From Owenia fusiformis (taxonomy: Eukaryota > Annelida > Polychaeta > Sabellida > Oweniidae): a DNA stretch of 64,000 nucleotides. Within the stretch, counting starts at the first letter, position 1. Each line of letters opens with the position of its first letter. The notes beneath the pieces are model-generated. The model was not told the origin of the DNA and searched no databases. It saw nothing but the letters and a program-made list of their open reading frames with translations. The translations under genes were made by a program, and so were the position numbers. The DNA lies in contig CAIIXF020000001.1 of NCBI GenBank assembly GCA_903813345.2, positions 6,265,098 to 6,329,097 on the forward strand. The letters run 5' to 3'. Below are positions 1-27,469 of the stretch, in pieces.

Positions 1-1
1 A

Positions 2-9027
<9,026 letters not shown>

Positions 9028-10485
9028 TTTACTTGCAGACTTATAAGCTGAATGGAAATATTGTGTCATGCAATAATCATTTTCCCGGCCGTATTCAAGA
9101 AGTTGACAAAATACAAAACATTGATCATTATGCCTAGTTACACAGAGTGTTTAAAATCCATTTTAAGATGAATTATGGTTTGGATGATATGTCCATATGT
9201 TAATAAAACAGATGCCATTGCATCATTATTCCCAAGTCCCGTTTTAAATTGTTAAATCATCAAATTTTCGGTTTTGATCACGTTTGTAAGTTTTCTGTCA
9301 GAATCCTAATTTATAAGTATAATCTTAGTATTGATTTAAGTCCTTGTGAACCCTTACCATTTAGCACCTTAGCTCCACAAAAGAAATAGTTGATTGGGGC
9401 GGGTCTAGAGATTTGATGTTAGATAAGGGTATAAACTTTATTTTGATTCAAATATGCATAAAAATATATATATATCCTGTTATGACTAGAACATCATAGT
9501 ATTGTACTATTGTACATAATATGTGCTGTGTAAATACAAGATTATTGTCCAGTTAGAAACATATAATTGGCCAGTGAATCAATTTATTTATAATGGAGGA
9601 GAGCGTTGCAGTTACATTTAAACCTAAAACTTTAGGTTACCTGTAAATAATTAGATACATTTTGTTGAATAGTTACGTATATTATTCAAGATAAAGTTGA
9701 ACGAATGGATAGATAGATTATGTTAAAAACAATTGCCTGTTGAATATTTGAATTAAATTGCACATTAATGAAACTATTTTGTGTGGTTATAAAACATTTA
9801 ATTTGGAATCATACTAAGTATATTGCAGTCATTAAGTTCTGTTTTACACAGGTACAGTCATCATACGATGAAGAAATAAGATGACATTTCTTCATCCGTA
9901 AAGGCATCATGGGAGATATAGAAACGCTCTATGATGTAGTGTAAAATCAATGTAGGCCTGAGTCGCAGGTTAGACATCGAAATCATATTCATATGTGGGG
10001 TTTTAAACTGTCAGTATGTCATATCGTTCAGTAATTAGGGAGTTTAAGCTGGCGTATAAAATCGAAACGCCAACCTGTACGTATGGCCAATCGTCCATAA
10101 AAATACATCGCTTAAATAACTTACGTTCGCGTTTAGGTTGTGAAAAACAGTGCAAGCTTAAACTCCCTATTATTTGAATCGATTTACACATGACTGATTT
10201 TACAAGACAATATATTAACGTTCAATATAATCCAGTGCCAATACAATGTGTTTAATTTATAAATGTATTCATAATGTATAATAGTAGATAAATAATGAGT
10301 ATACATATATCATTGTGTGTTTGTTAGTGCCTGTGTGATATTGTATTTGGAAGTCAAAAACCTAAATGATTTTAAATGTATTGTTTTATTAAAAAAATCC
10401 TAGAAGGCGTAATATTATAGTAAATAAATGTACAGAGTATGGACAACACATCACGGTACAATTACGCAGAATGTGTCTTAAATTA
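9028..10485 (+). other. Probable 3' UTR and downstream flank of the MFSD6-like gene
   Basis: AT-rich non-coding sequence after the MFSD6-like stop codon. An AATAAA hexamer lies at 9202-9207, a plausible polyadenylation signal about 175 nt after the stop; further AATAAA-type words occur downstream to about 11175, so the true 3' end cannot be fixed from sequence. A small palindromic insertion at 10033-10172 lies in this stretch. No coding region was seen. Confidence 0.4.
10033..10172. repeat. Small palindromic element, about 140 bp
   Basis: Termini AATTAGGGAGTTTAAGCT and AGCTTAAACTCCCTATTATT are inverted copies. No coding content; likely a MITE. Confidence 0.55.
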
Positions 10486-10910
10486 TACACGGACTGGGTC
10501 AAAAAAACGTCCATATCTTTATCTATTCATTTTGCAATTGTTCCTGATGAAATAAATCTTGATGGGTTTCTTAATAAGAATGGTTAGCAGACACTAACTG
10601 TCTATAAATGAAATTATACAGTTCTCGGGATATCGAAAGTCCTACTTTTTCACTGATATTAGTCAATGTCTCACGTCAAACTACAAGAGTGACATCTTTA
10701 TAGAGTCTGTCAGAGAGACACAGTAGGCTAATGTGTTCGGTGCTGGAATTATTTCCAGATTTAGAGTGGAATATAAGACAAATAAGTCATATCATTTTAG
10801 AAACAATAATAATTACTGTATTCTCTGTTAAAAATTTATTAAACATAAACTACGGAAAAAATAATAACAAAATTAAAAACTCAAAGGACGTTTTTTTGTC
10901 CCACTCTGTA
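10486..10910. mobile_element. Mariner-type MITE, about 425 bp
   Basis: Left TACACGGACTGGGTCAAAAA and right end ...TTTTTTTGTCCCACTCTGTA share an inverted core CAAAAAAACGTCC and start/end with TA. Related in style to the ACAGGGTG elements at 5411 and 33501 but diverged. Confidence 0.65.
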
Positions 10911-12530
10911 CATGTACGTAATTTGAAGACATAAATACCAAGGGGAAATTTCGTGTAGTCTCATGATTAATGTAATGGATGTATATTTCTGTACGGTTTG
11001 AGTTTAATTCATCCTTAAAATAAATATATTTTGGTAGTCTGATTTATTTGTTGCATTCGCATGTATCATACTTGTACATGTAATAGGCCTAGCCATGGTA
11101 TTTTGAATACCAATCATGTAATGGTAAATATATATTGTTGTTTGTTAAATTGTGCAATTTATTGTTTTTGTAAATAAAATGAAAAAGACAACAATACAAC
11201 ATATCGATTGTCGCGTGTTAACTGTTTGATTAGAACAACCTTGAAATTAAAGCGAAAATTACTTGACTAACCAACCACAGACCCTGGGATGAAGAAAAGA
11301 CTCAACTGAGTTCAAGATACCGTGAGTAAGCTCAGGCTCAAATTGAGTTGTAAGCCCCGTTGCCAAGCACATGGTAACCAAATGAATCGAAACGTTGGTC
11401 CAAAGTCGAAAGATGTGCATAAAATACCTCCAAATTAACAGGAACGTAGCCAGGAACTGTCAAAGGGCGCGATTTTGGGTTTGCAATGCATCACAACGAC
11501 TGTGACTTTAATTTTGGACAAACACTAAGTTTTTAAATACCTATAACCTTTTCCCATTTTTGAGTTGAATGATACTTGCCAAATCAATGTAACTTTGGAT
11601 AAGCTTTAAAATTATATATTAACCAATATTATGGAGACATTGGTATATGGCTGTCTGATACTTTCGGGACAACCTGTAATGGTAGATTCTAAGCATTTTA
11701 AACTATAATTTGTTGAAGTCCCCGCATTGTTAAGTATGAAAATATGTTTTTATCATTCATTTACTATTTGACATAACTTTAAAAGTTATTTTAGAATTTT
11801 TTGAAAATAGAAATTGAAAAATTCCCCGCCATTTTCAAATAAAATTCAAAGTTGAAAATTTTTTAATCAACAAAAATTCCACTATGCAGTGCAAAACATT
11901 ATATTTTTAACATCAATGCAATGCAATTTCACAATCAATGTTGATTGTCTAACCAGGTTAAAAGGAAGAATATATTATGTTTTAAATACCATTGTATTGT
12001 ACCATTCATTTCTCTCTTATTTATGGACCAATGTTCTTAATTTTTGGGGAAAAAACACACGAGGATGAATACTATGTATTGGAGTGAATTATCCTAAAAG
12101 ATAATTAGTGTAACCTCTAAAAGTTAGTTTTAAAAGTCCTTCAAAAACTGCTTCTGTAATTAGAAAAAACGATTCACATACTAATACCTGTATCACCATG
12201 GGCTTTCAACTCTACTTTGTAGTTTGTACTGGTGAACGCCATCACTCGCGTCTCTCATCATGATGAGTTCCCCTTGTTTTCCCGGGAATTAAATATCTGG
12301 AGAAAGTGCACTGAGCGAAACTACTTAAGTGATCCAATGTGTGATGGATGGGGGCATTCATATTCTATATAATAACGTTTTTCTCCATCGTTTGGTAAAA
12401 TTCATACTAAACTAATATTCCTAGGGATATAATATAATAGATGTATATGTACGTAAAAACACTATATAGGCTACTTGAAATAATCAGATTCGGCGACGCT
12501 GCCTATTTCCGGTTAAACCTCGTTTTCAAA
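10911..12530. other. Intergenic sequence between the MFSD6-like gene and PSMA2
   Basis: AT-rich sequence with no coding signal. A single copy of the CATGGGCTTTCAACT terminus is at about 12198-12212 with no partner. The last part should contain the PSMA2 promoter and 5' UTR; no TATA box is obvious, as is usual for housekeeping genes. Confidence 0.4.
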
Positions 12531-19003
<6,473 letters not shown>

Positions 19004-20074
19004 GCTAGGATATATATGATATGGTGTCTTAGTGAGGACAGAATGCCAGCACAATGGCTCATTTTAATGGTCTCAAAATAACATGTGTCATGGTCAATTA
19101 AAGAGTCAGTAGAGGGATATGTGAAACTGATGTCTTAGGACATTAAACTCACTATAATCTATCTGATATATTAATTGTATCTGACAAGCAGGGATCATAA
19201 AGCAACCAAAGTGAGACTTCATTTACAGTTTCAAAGGAGATCACTACTGTTTACTTTCAGTCTGATCTTTGAATTCTATTATTTTCTAGGTGTATAAAAC
19301 AGAAACATTGCCAACTTTATTCTCATATAACAACATGCGAATGTAAATTTATTGTGAACTGAACATTGCAAATGACATTAGGAAATAGAATTTTGTATAA
19401 AAACCAAGTACATCTTTTGGATATGAAAACATTCATGCGTTCCATATGATCATCTACCTACATTCATTTTCAAGTGGATCTTGTGTTCAGGTTCATTTAA
19501 AATTCCAAAAATATTGATTGCTAAACCAGCAGGCTGCTAAACCGTCCAAATTAGACACCAATGCAAGTTTTGCTGTTTAAATATAAATATAGTCATTCTG
19601 TACTTAGCACTCGGATCCATCGTCCTTTCCTATGAAATAGTGGAGTATTTAGTTTCTGCCTTGCCCAAGTCTGTATTTTTTACTTATCTGATCTTGAAAT
19701 TATTGAAATCAAGTTAAGTAAAAGAGACCGACTTGGGCAAGGCTATTAGTTTCTCTGCAAAAGTAAATCAAAAGAGTTACCATGACATGTACATTTACCT
19801 TTTCAAAAAATGTGTCAGCCCGGGTGTGTCAGTTTTGGAATGGTTTAGACTTGTCTTGTATTTTTCATTTTCTTTGCCCATTTAAATTGACAAGCTTGCA
19901 AAACAAGTCATACAAATTAAGACTGCAAAAATATTATCAATTTGAATTGAAATTTCATCAGAATTAAGATAATCTTTACATTCTTTCTGTTACTGACCTT
20001 AGAGCTTTTTAGAGTTCCAGAATGTGTATGGCAAAATCAATACAGTATCATACAATATATATAAATATAATAAA
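19004..20074 (+). other. PSMA2 3' flank with candidate poly(A) signal
   Basis: Non-coding sequence after the PSMA2 stop codon. It contains a hairpin insertion at 19658-19745 and an AATAAA hexamer at 20069-20074, which may be one of several polyadenylation signals. No ORF here resembles a protein. Confidence 0.35.
19658..19745. repeat. 88-bp hairpin with flanking 9-bp direct repeat
   Basis: GCCTTGCCCAAGTC pairs perfectly with GACTTGGGCAAGGC; inner segments TTTACTTA and CTTGA also pair across a short loop. TTAGTTTCT flanks both sides (19649-19657 and 19746-19754), suggesting an inserted mini-element. The fold is also of the size of a microRNA precursor. It lies 655 bp after the PSMA2 stop. Confidence 0.65.
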
Positions 20075-21351
20075 CATACAATAATCTATCTATACTATAC
20101 TTTATAATAGAGAGAACAAAGATAGATGACAACAAAAATGTCTATGTTTTAAACTCATCATGTGTCACCTTCTCATTCCTATTTTCTAAAATCTGTCTTT
20201 ACATTAACTTGTGCCAACAATAGAATTTGCTTTGCATTAATCCTCTTCTGTATCCAAATTTTCAAATAGGCTCAGTAGTAAAGGAGATTGCCTTTTCTAA
20301 ATAGGTTGTTTTAATATTTTCAACAAAGGTTCAATATTCGGTTTCAAAATTATCCCAATTTTAGACCTACTCTGGGAGTCAAGAGGCTATAATTTATAAC
20401 TATCCTCTTACTCACATGGAACACCTTGACAACGTCAGATACCGTTTTCACAAATGGCGGCCATAGATTCGTATTCGAATCGATGTTTGTTAAATGCGTG
20501 TTGAACTCTTGAACAACAATCAATCAAAGCGCGTCTATTCATCGTATAGTATAGTAAGTTCTACCAATCATCCAAATAAAGCTTTTAATTGTATCGATCA
20601 AACTACGACATTGGACAACGGAAATGACAACGGTAAGTATGGATCAAATGTGCTGTAAACTCGGGATACCAACGGTAATATTTGAAAATGACATCGGTAA
20701 ATATGGATCAAATGTGCTCAAGGGTAATGTGCCTAATTCCCGTTGTCATTTCTCATGTGTTCCAATGCAATACATCCACTTTAGTCCTTTGTATTATCTT
20801 ACCATGTGTCGTTGTTAATTTGAAATTCGGATTCCGTTGTCATTTACGATAAAGAAGTCGGTACATTGTGGCGATTCACGACCACATTTGATCGAAATGA
20901 GAATTTCATATTATACATCATTCACCACATGCACGCTTGTTATAAGGCCATATCATAAAAATAAATCGAGTATCGTCTGATTCAATGACAAATAACATAT
21001 CATTCGAAGTAGGCACATGCGGAAATTCTGAAGTCTTGGCCACACCATTCATGATTACTTCACCGATACGTTACAGAAAATCAAAATTAGCATTTACACG
21101 TTTGGTGATAGATATATTGAAAATATTAAACAAGAAGTTTAATCCAATAATGCCACCATTCTAGGTAAATATCGGTGCACGAATTGTTCATTTTGACGCA
21201 GTTACCGAACCTGACTGTCGGGCGTTATTTCCTAAACTTCACACTCGATGGTATCTCGTGCAAAGGTTGAAATAACAACTTTTTGAGGAATAAATCAATC
21301 CATATTGCACTGATACGAGCGATTAAATCTTCAAGCCAAGTGATTGAAGAG

Positions 21352-24300
21352 TTTTTTTTTTTTTTTTTATTAAGTTATTCATTTGTACAAAGAATACAAT
21401 ACAAAATACAGTGTGAGTGGCTGTGCTTTTAGCATTATTAGCCACGTTCTACAATTACAATATACAATGTATTCAATCAATACTATTGATTAAAATAAAT
21501 GAGATACAATAAGATAAAAATTGTTTTGTGGAGGATTTCAGACATTTACACATCGCTCGAAGAAAATGGCACTGCACTTTAAAACAATCAGATTCTCAGC
21601 TCTACTTAATGTTTTATCACCATTGAGGATCAGAGAAAGTTTATCACGTTGTGTCTTATATTTACGGGAGTATTGTATATTCATATTTTTTAGTTGGTTT
21701 TCTAATTCAGTCCAGAATGTTAATCTCAAGTTACATCGAAAAATCACATGGCTGGTTGTTTCACTGTTAATACCACATGAGCAGATTGGGGAATTTACAT
21801 TGGTAAAGTTATGTGAGTAAAGGTGAGCCTTGAAAATGAAATCACATCGTACTCTGTTAAATATAATTTCTTGATTTCTTGAGATGGACAATTCTGATGA
21901 GTTAATAACAGTTTCGTTAAAGATATTGCTTTTAAGGCTTGATTTAAATATGCTTAAGCTAGATGAGTTCTTTATATCAGATGAGAGTAGATTCCATTCT
22001 GATATTGTTTTTGAGATACAAGATCTTTCATAAAATTTGGATTTAACTGGTAAAATATAGTCAAGTTGGTGTCTTAGTTCATGTGTTTGATTTCTTTTTA
22101 GTGGTTCAAATATCTCAGTGACATAAGAAGGCAGCAAGTTGTTGTGAGCTCTATACATAAAGGTAGCTCTATGATATTGACGTCTATTTGAGAGTGTGGG
22201 CCAATTTAAAGTATTCAACACTTTTGTGGCTGATGTTCCATGCGTGGCACCTGAACAAATAATTGCAGCTTTATAGTAAAGGCGGTCTAAAAGTTGTAGT
22301 TTTGTCAAATTTGCACATCCGTAAAGAATGTCACAATAATCAAAGAGTGGCAAAATAAAAGAATTAAAAATTGTTTCAAGGTGTTTTCCACTTATTTTCT
22401 TACTGAAGACTTTTAACGGATTTATGAGTTTATCTATTCTTGCCACAAGTTCAGTAATGTGATAGTCAAAAGTGAGATTTTTGTCCAAAATCAAGCCCAA
22501 GTGCTTGTGATTGTTTACTCTCGGTAACTTGTCATTACCAAGGGAAAGATCTGGGGTCAAAATTTCGCGCTTTCTTGGATTAAAAAAAGTCATATCTTTA
22601 CTTTTACTAGCTTTGAAGTTTAATTTCCATGTATTTGACCATAAGAGAATTTTATTTAGATCCTCTTGTAATTCATTATTCTTATCAGCTGCTGTTTCAG
22701 CTGTGAAGGATTGGTAAAGTGACGTGTCGTCTGCATATATAAAACATTTGGTATTTAAGTTATCAGGTAAATCATTGATATAAATTAGAAACAGGAGGGG
22801 GCCTAATATGGAGCCTTGAGGTACTCCTGCGTTTATATGGTTCATCTCAGATAGTTCAGACTCTTGGCCATCCAATACAACTTTCACTTGTCTATTAGAT
22901 AGGTACGATTTCATTAATTCTATGATGTTATGACCAAAACCATACATTTCCAGTTTTTTTAATAGTAGCCCATGGGGCATTGAATCAAAGGCGGCCGAAA
23001 TGTCAAGATAAATCCCCCTTACATTGGCCCCATTTTCAATTTCATTAGTTATGACATCAATTATACTTAGAAGCTGTGCCTGGGTGCTGTGACCTGGCAA
23101 AAAGCCACTTTGGAGGTTATAAAATAAATTGTTCACAATTAGATGGTCAAAAAGTCTTTTGAAGATTACGCGTTCTGCAACTTTAGATATACAGCTCAGG
23201 AGAGTTATAGGTCTATAATTTTTTACATCTGTTTTGTCTTTACTTTTATGAATTGCTACAACGTGGCCTACCTTCCAAGGTTGGGGGTATTTATTAAGAA
23301 TGAACATTTTGTTTAATAATTTTGATAATATCGGTGAAAGTGATGGTGCTGCCATTTTAAGCATTCTATTGCTTAACATGTCAGGGCCAGTAGCTTTATT
23401 TGTGTCTAACCCAAGTAAAATGCTATAAACCTCTCTATCATTAGTAGAGAGTAGGTCAAAAGATTGATCAGTTCTTGGAATAAAAGTTTCATTTCCTTCT
23501 TGATAATTTATATGATATTTGTCAGTGAAATGAGACAGTAGCAAGTTTGCTTTGTCATGGCTATCAGTGTAACTGTTACCCCTAGCATCACAAAGAAGTG
23601 GTATTTTACTATTTTTAGATTTTCCCAAAAGCCTACTTACAATTGACCAGTATCCTTTGCTTCCATATCTCTGATTACTTAATTTATAGTACAACCTTGA
23701 TTCCATTGCCTCTTTGGCCTCACGAATAGCATCATTAACAAGATTACATTGATCAGTATATTTCTTAAAGTATTTGTCATCATGTGTTTTCCTGTACTTA
23801 CGATGTAATTTATTTCTTTTATTTATCAAGGTTTTGATATCGCTTGTAAACCATGGCTTATCCGTAGGTTTAATTTCAATATCAGAGTTTGGAATAAGAT
23901 CTGTAAAAATTGCAAGTAACCCTCTAGAAAAATTGCTTACTATGTCATCTAAATCATTACTACTATCTATCAAGTGATCAAAGTCTGCTGCTCTAACTGA
24001 ATTGTTAATTAGATTTATATCTGCTTGGTCATATTTCCAAATTTTTCTTGAATAAGGACGGTTTTTAAGAGTTTTAAGAAAACACTCCGTGTTTATTGAG
24101 CAATGGTCAGTGTTACCAATAGGAGGAGAAACATAAGCATTTGTTATAATATCAGGGCTATTTGAAATGAGAAGATCAATACATGATCTACTGGTATTTG
24201 TTATTCGCGTTGGTTCATCTATAAGCTGAAAAAGTCCAAGTTCTTCAATGTGTTCAAATAATTTTTTTCCTGTGAAATTTTCATTGTCTAAGGCCCACCA

Positions 24301-25233
24301 TTGTTTACTCCTTGCATTAAAATCTCCATTAATAAAAATAGCTTCTGGGTTAGAGTCAAGTGCCATATTGCATGAGTTTGAGAACCTAGTGCAGAATTCA
24401 TTTGCCTCATTTTGAGTTTGCGATGGTGACCTATAATAAATTGCATATAGATATGACTTATAGTTAATGCTCAATTCAATCCATAAGGAGTCACCCTGAT
24501 CATTCATAAGGTCATTTCTAATTTTAAAAGGGATATCATCTTTAACATATATCAATAGGCCTCGATTTTTATTCGAGTATACATGACAATGACCATCTAT
24601 AGAATAATCAGAAGAAACTGTCAAATCAGTTAGATTTCCAACCTCACAAAGTCCAATAATGTCATTTCCATTGATCTGTATTCTATCTTTAAGTGCTTCA
24701 AATCTGGCATTTACATTTGCACTTATACTGTTTATATTTGAGAATAAAATCTTTGTGAGCTTAAAATGATTTGTAGGTCCTGGATTCTGATGAACATCAT
24801 TACTCAGTAAGAGAATAGCTTGAACAGTATTAGGAATATAACATAAAATAGCACAGAATGGAATGAACAATAAAACTATACTAGCAAACATCTTCATTAT
24901 GTAAAATGTACCAAAATGTTTGTGATTGCTATGAATATAGACAATTGTGCCCATGAATGTTAAACCATGGATGACAACTAGAAATGTACTAATGCATCCA
25001 AATAAAATCTTACAAGAATTCAAAGTGATTTGCCTGCCTGAATCTGCTATGTAGAGCTCAAAACCACATATCAATGTAAGGCAAATGTACAATGGAATCC
25101 AAGAGAGTGAGTTAAAATAGTCGAGTATGCATTTGCTGCCATTTTTGACTTCTCTCTTATTAACTGATATAAAACACTTTCTACTGTTGTGCATTCCAAC
25201 ACTCATCCTCCAGGCAGTGACACTTATGCCCAT
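21352..25233 (-). mobile_element. CR1-like non-LTR retrotransposon (LINE) with intact endonuclease-reverse transcriptase ORF
   Basis: A single uninterrupted ORF of 1231 codons runs from 25233 down to 21538, followed by a short 3' UTR and a 17-nt A tail (T run 21352-21368 on the plus strand). Domain order: an N-terminal part with three hydrophobic segments (about residues 44-63, 74-100, 112-143) ending in NDVHQNPGP (146-153); an apurinic/apyrimidinic-type endonuclease (about 165-400) with NSISANV, INGDFNAR and GNTDHC; a reverse transcriptase (about 600-870) with NYRPITLLSC, SGFLPGHST, GVPQGSILGPLLF and the catalytic YADD at 22726-22737; and a C-terminal CxC..H..C knuckle. Such elements copy themselves by target-primed reverse transcription. 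The intact frame suggests a young, possibly competent copy. The 5' UTR limit is not visible. The clade call (CR1/Jockey-like) is by motif only. Confidence 0.93.
24775..24798 (-). other. 2A-like NPGP motif in the LINE ORF
   Basis: Residues 146-153 read DVHQNPGP, preceded by a hydrophobic LLLSN stretch. The 2A ribosome-skipping consensus is D(V/I)ExNPGP, so this differs only in having His where Glu is usual. 2A-like sequences are known from non-LTR retrotransposons of sea urchin and amphioxus. Whether this variant skips is unknown. Confidence 0.5.
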
Positions 25234-26103
25234 TTTAATACTAATTCATAGATGCAATATAAGAAAAGAAACCGTTCTATTTACAAATAAATTATCTGAT
25301 GTGTCATGTCTGTTGAACACTTGCTATGTGAAATACTGTTCCCTTGATTCCTTATAGTAGCTTATTGAATATGTAATAAAAGTAGCTAAATACAGTGATA
25401 AGAAAGTAAGGGTTTTCCACCAATTAAGTTGAAAAGTTTCTCCACAAAACAACCTTTATTTTAAAATATTTAGTTAAAATTGATTAAAGTCAAGATATAA
25501 AACAAATGTAGAAAAGTACAGTTATAGTATTTGACTTTTACTGTAAGTGTTTGGCTCTGAAAACGGCAAACTCAATGTTCTATCTGTTCAAGGGCAAAAA
25601 CTTTTGAAAATATGTACAGAGCAACTCATTTCAGGTCACTGTGAGCAGTGTTTCAGTAAAGTGAAATACACCCATTAGCGCTACTGATTGGCGCAATGTA
25701 AGGTCATGACCTTGGATCTATGCCAAAACAGTGTTTACATTGAGAGTGATATATACCCGCACATAAGTTTCACTGTAACATAAATGTATCGTTTGTTTCC
25801 AAGTATATATCTTCTCAGGTCAGATCCCATATAGAAAAAAGATAAATTCTGCACTTATATAATACTATCGAAGTGTAATTAAAACCATTATAATATCATC
25901 ATATTGATATATAACTGTTTCTAAAGAGAGGATGAAGTATTTATGAGTTTTTATCACTGTTCAGCAACATAGAAACATTACAGTAGAAGCATTGATAAAT
26001 CCGATTAGTCAGATACACTGTGTAAGATCTCAATGCAACAACTGGTCTTGAATATAAACTAAAGGGTATTAGTATATATTGTTGAGAATATTCATTGGCA
26101 CCG
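25234..26103. other. Unassigned sequence upstream of the LINE ORF
   Basis: About 870 bp with no recognisable coding sequence, between the LINE start codon and the right inverted repeat of the older DNA element. Part of it is probably the LINE 5' UTR/promoter, but no boundary or target-site duplication is visible. Confidence 0.3.
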
Positions 26104-26189
26104 ACATTGAAGAGTTGCGACGTTTACGTCCGCTATTTGTGACAACGATATCTGACTTAACCGTTGTCGGTGTGTTCTGTGATGTGTTA

Positions 26190-26994
26190 CTTACCCTACT
26201 ATCACACCAAACTAGTTCTCACCACGTTCTCAAAAACGGGCTTCAACTGTGTACGAACGGACTGGACCTACTAAGAACCGTTTGGGATCTATTAACAAAC
26301 TTCATCGAACGTACTCGAACTGGTAGGTCCTCTAGAACTTAGACAATGCTCAAAATGTTCTTGTGGTCGTCACGTTCTACAATAAGAACGAGTGACAACG
26401 TACTAACCACGAGCTGGACGTACTACGAACGGAACCGTCGTACTTCAATCCTACTAGGGACGGTTTAACAACGAGTTGAATTGTCTGAGGACGTGTTGAG
26501 AACGAGGTAGAACTAATTGCAAACGGGTTTAAACTGATTGAGAACGTATTTAACACTGCTTATGAACGAGTTAGCAAAGATATAGCTATCACACCAAACA
26601 AGTTGCCACTGCGTTCTTCAAAACTGTGTGCGAACGGAATGAACGTAGCTGCAACTTTCTAAGGTCTATTTACGAACTTTATGATCGTTCTCAGACGGGA
26701 ATGTGATTTTAGAATTTTGAATCGATTCAAAATTCGATGGCGACCATAACGTTCTGTAATCAGGTCATGTTGACCTTCTAGACTAAGGGACGCGTTCTAC
26801 TACGTTGCACACCGACGTGGTGCGACCTGAACGAACTGCGAACGAGATGGACGTATTGAAGACTGTTTAAGAACGAAGAAGCTAATTATTTCAGACATAT
26901 TTCCCGACCGCAGCCAGATTGAGCCCGTTTTACGACGTTTTCGTAGGACTGGCAAGAACGGGTAAGAACGAGTTTGGTGTGATAGGGGGGTAAG
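26190..26994. mobile_element. GAACG-rich DNA element with inverted termini, about 805 bp
   Basis: Left end CTTACCC..CTATCACACCAAACT and right end AGTTTGGTGTGATAG..GGGTAAG are inverted copies; similarity continues through GTTCT.ACC.CGTTCT. A third copy of CTATCACACCAAACAAGTT sits inside at about 26585, so the left third is partly duplicated. I count about 20 GAACG/CGTTC words inside. No ORF of note and no clear target duplication. Confidence 0.65.
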
Positions 26995-27469
26995 ATAATT
27001 ATTTTACAGTTTTAAGCTGATGATATCTTGATGACCCCAAATTATCTATTGTTCACTTTCGTGTAAGTATGAATATGAAATAGAAGCCAGTTACTTATGA
27101 AGGCAGAGACTGCTGTAACTACACTTCCGATAAGGTAGCTATAGTTGGCCAACCTTATCGAATTGGATGAGGCAAGATCCTGATGCAAAGTCAAAGTCAT
27201 GGAAACGTTAAAAAGAACCATTATAAATGATGAGCCCTTTACGGGGGAGGTGAACCTTACGGCTCCACACTTGCGGCCAGGTCCACTTCATCTTGTGTCC
27301 AACACATGCATGCACATTTCACAAGTCCAGGGCTTAAATCCTTAAACTGTTAAATAACAGACTGCTCTAATAACAAGCAGAGAATCTGTTGTAACATTTG
27401 TCTGCAGTTTCTAAATGCCTCTTATAATATGCTGTTAATTTATTTGACTTCACCTGGGTAGAGTCACAG
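26995..27469. other. Short intergenic stretch after the TRPC gene
   Basis: About 475 bp between the GAACG-rich element and the TRPC stop codon. It must contain the TRPC 3' UTR (minus strand). Nothing else recognised. Confidence 0.35.
27439..27444 (-). promoter_or_regulatory. Candidate poly(A) signal for the TRPC gene
   Basis: AATAAA on the minus strand begins only about 25 nt after the TAA stop (27470-27472). If used, the 3' UTR would be extremely short. Other signals may lie further downstream. Confidence 0.4.

Larger units (their letters stand above)
20426..26177. mobile_element. CCTGACAACGG-family DNA transposon, copy 2, interrupted by the LINE
   Basis: Left terminal sequence (20426-20466: TTGACAACG.TCAGATACCG...CACAAATGGCGGCCATA) and right terminal sequence (26104-26177, its diverged inverse) match the arms of copy 1 at 2188-2710. 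Interior text near 20835-20925 (GTGGCGATTCACGACC...GATCGAAATGAGAATTTCAT) is the reverse complement of copy 1 near 2345-2430. The LINE and its flank lie between. That the two ends belong to a single insertion is inference. Confidence 0.6.

Noticed and set aside
21521-25357. Plus-strand ORFs opposite the LINE
   Set aside because: Short antisense shadows of the retrotransposon ORF.
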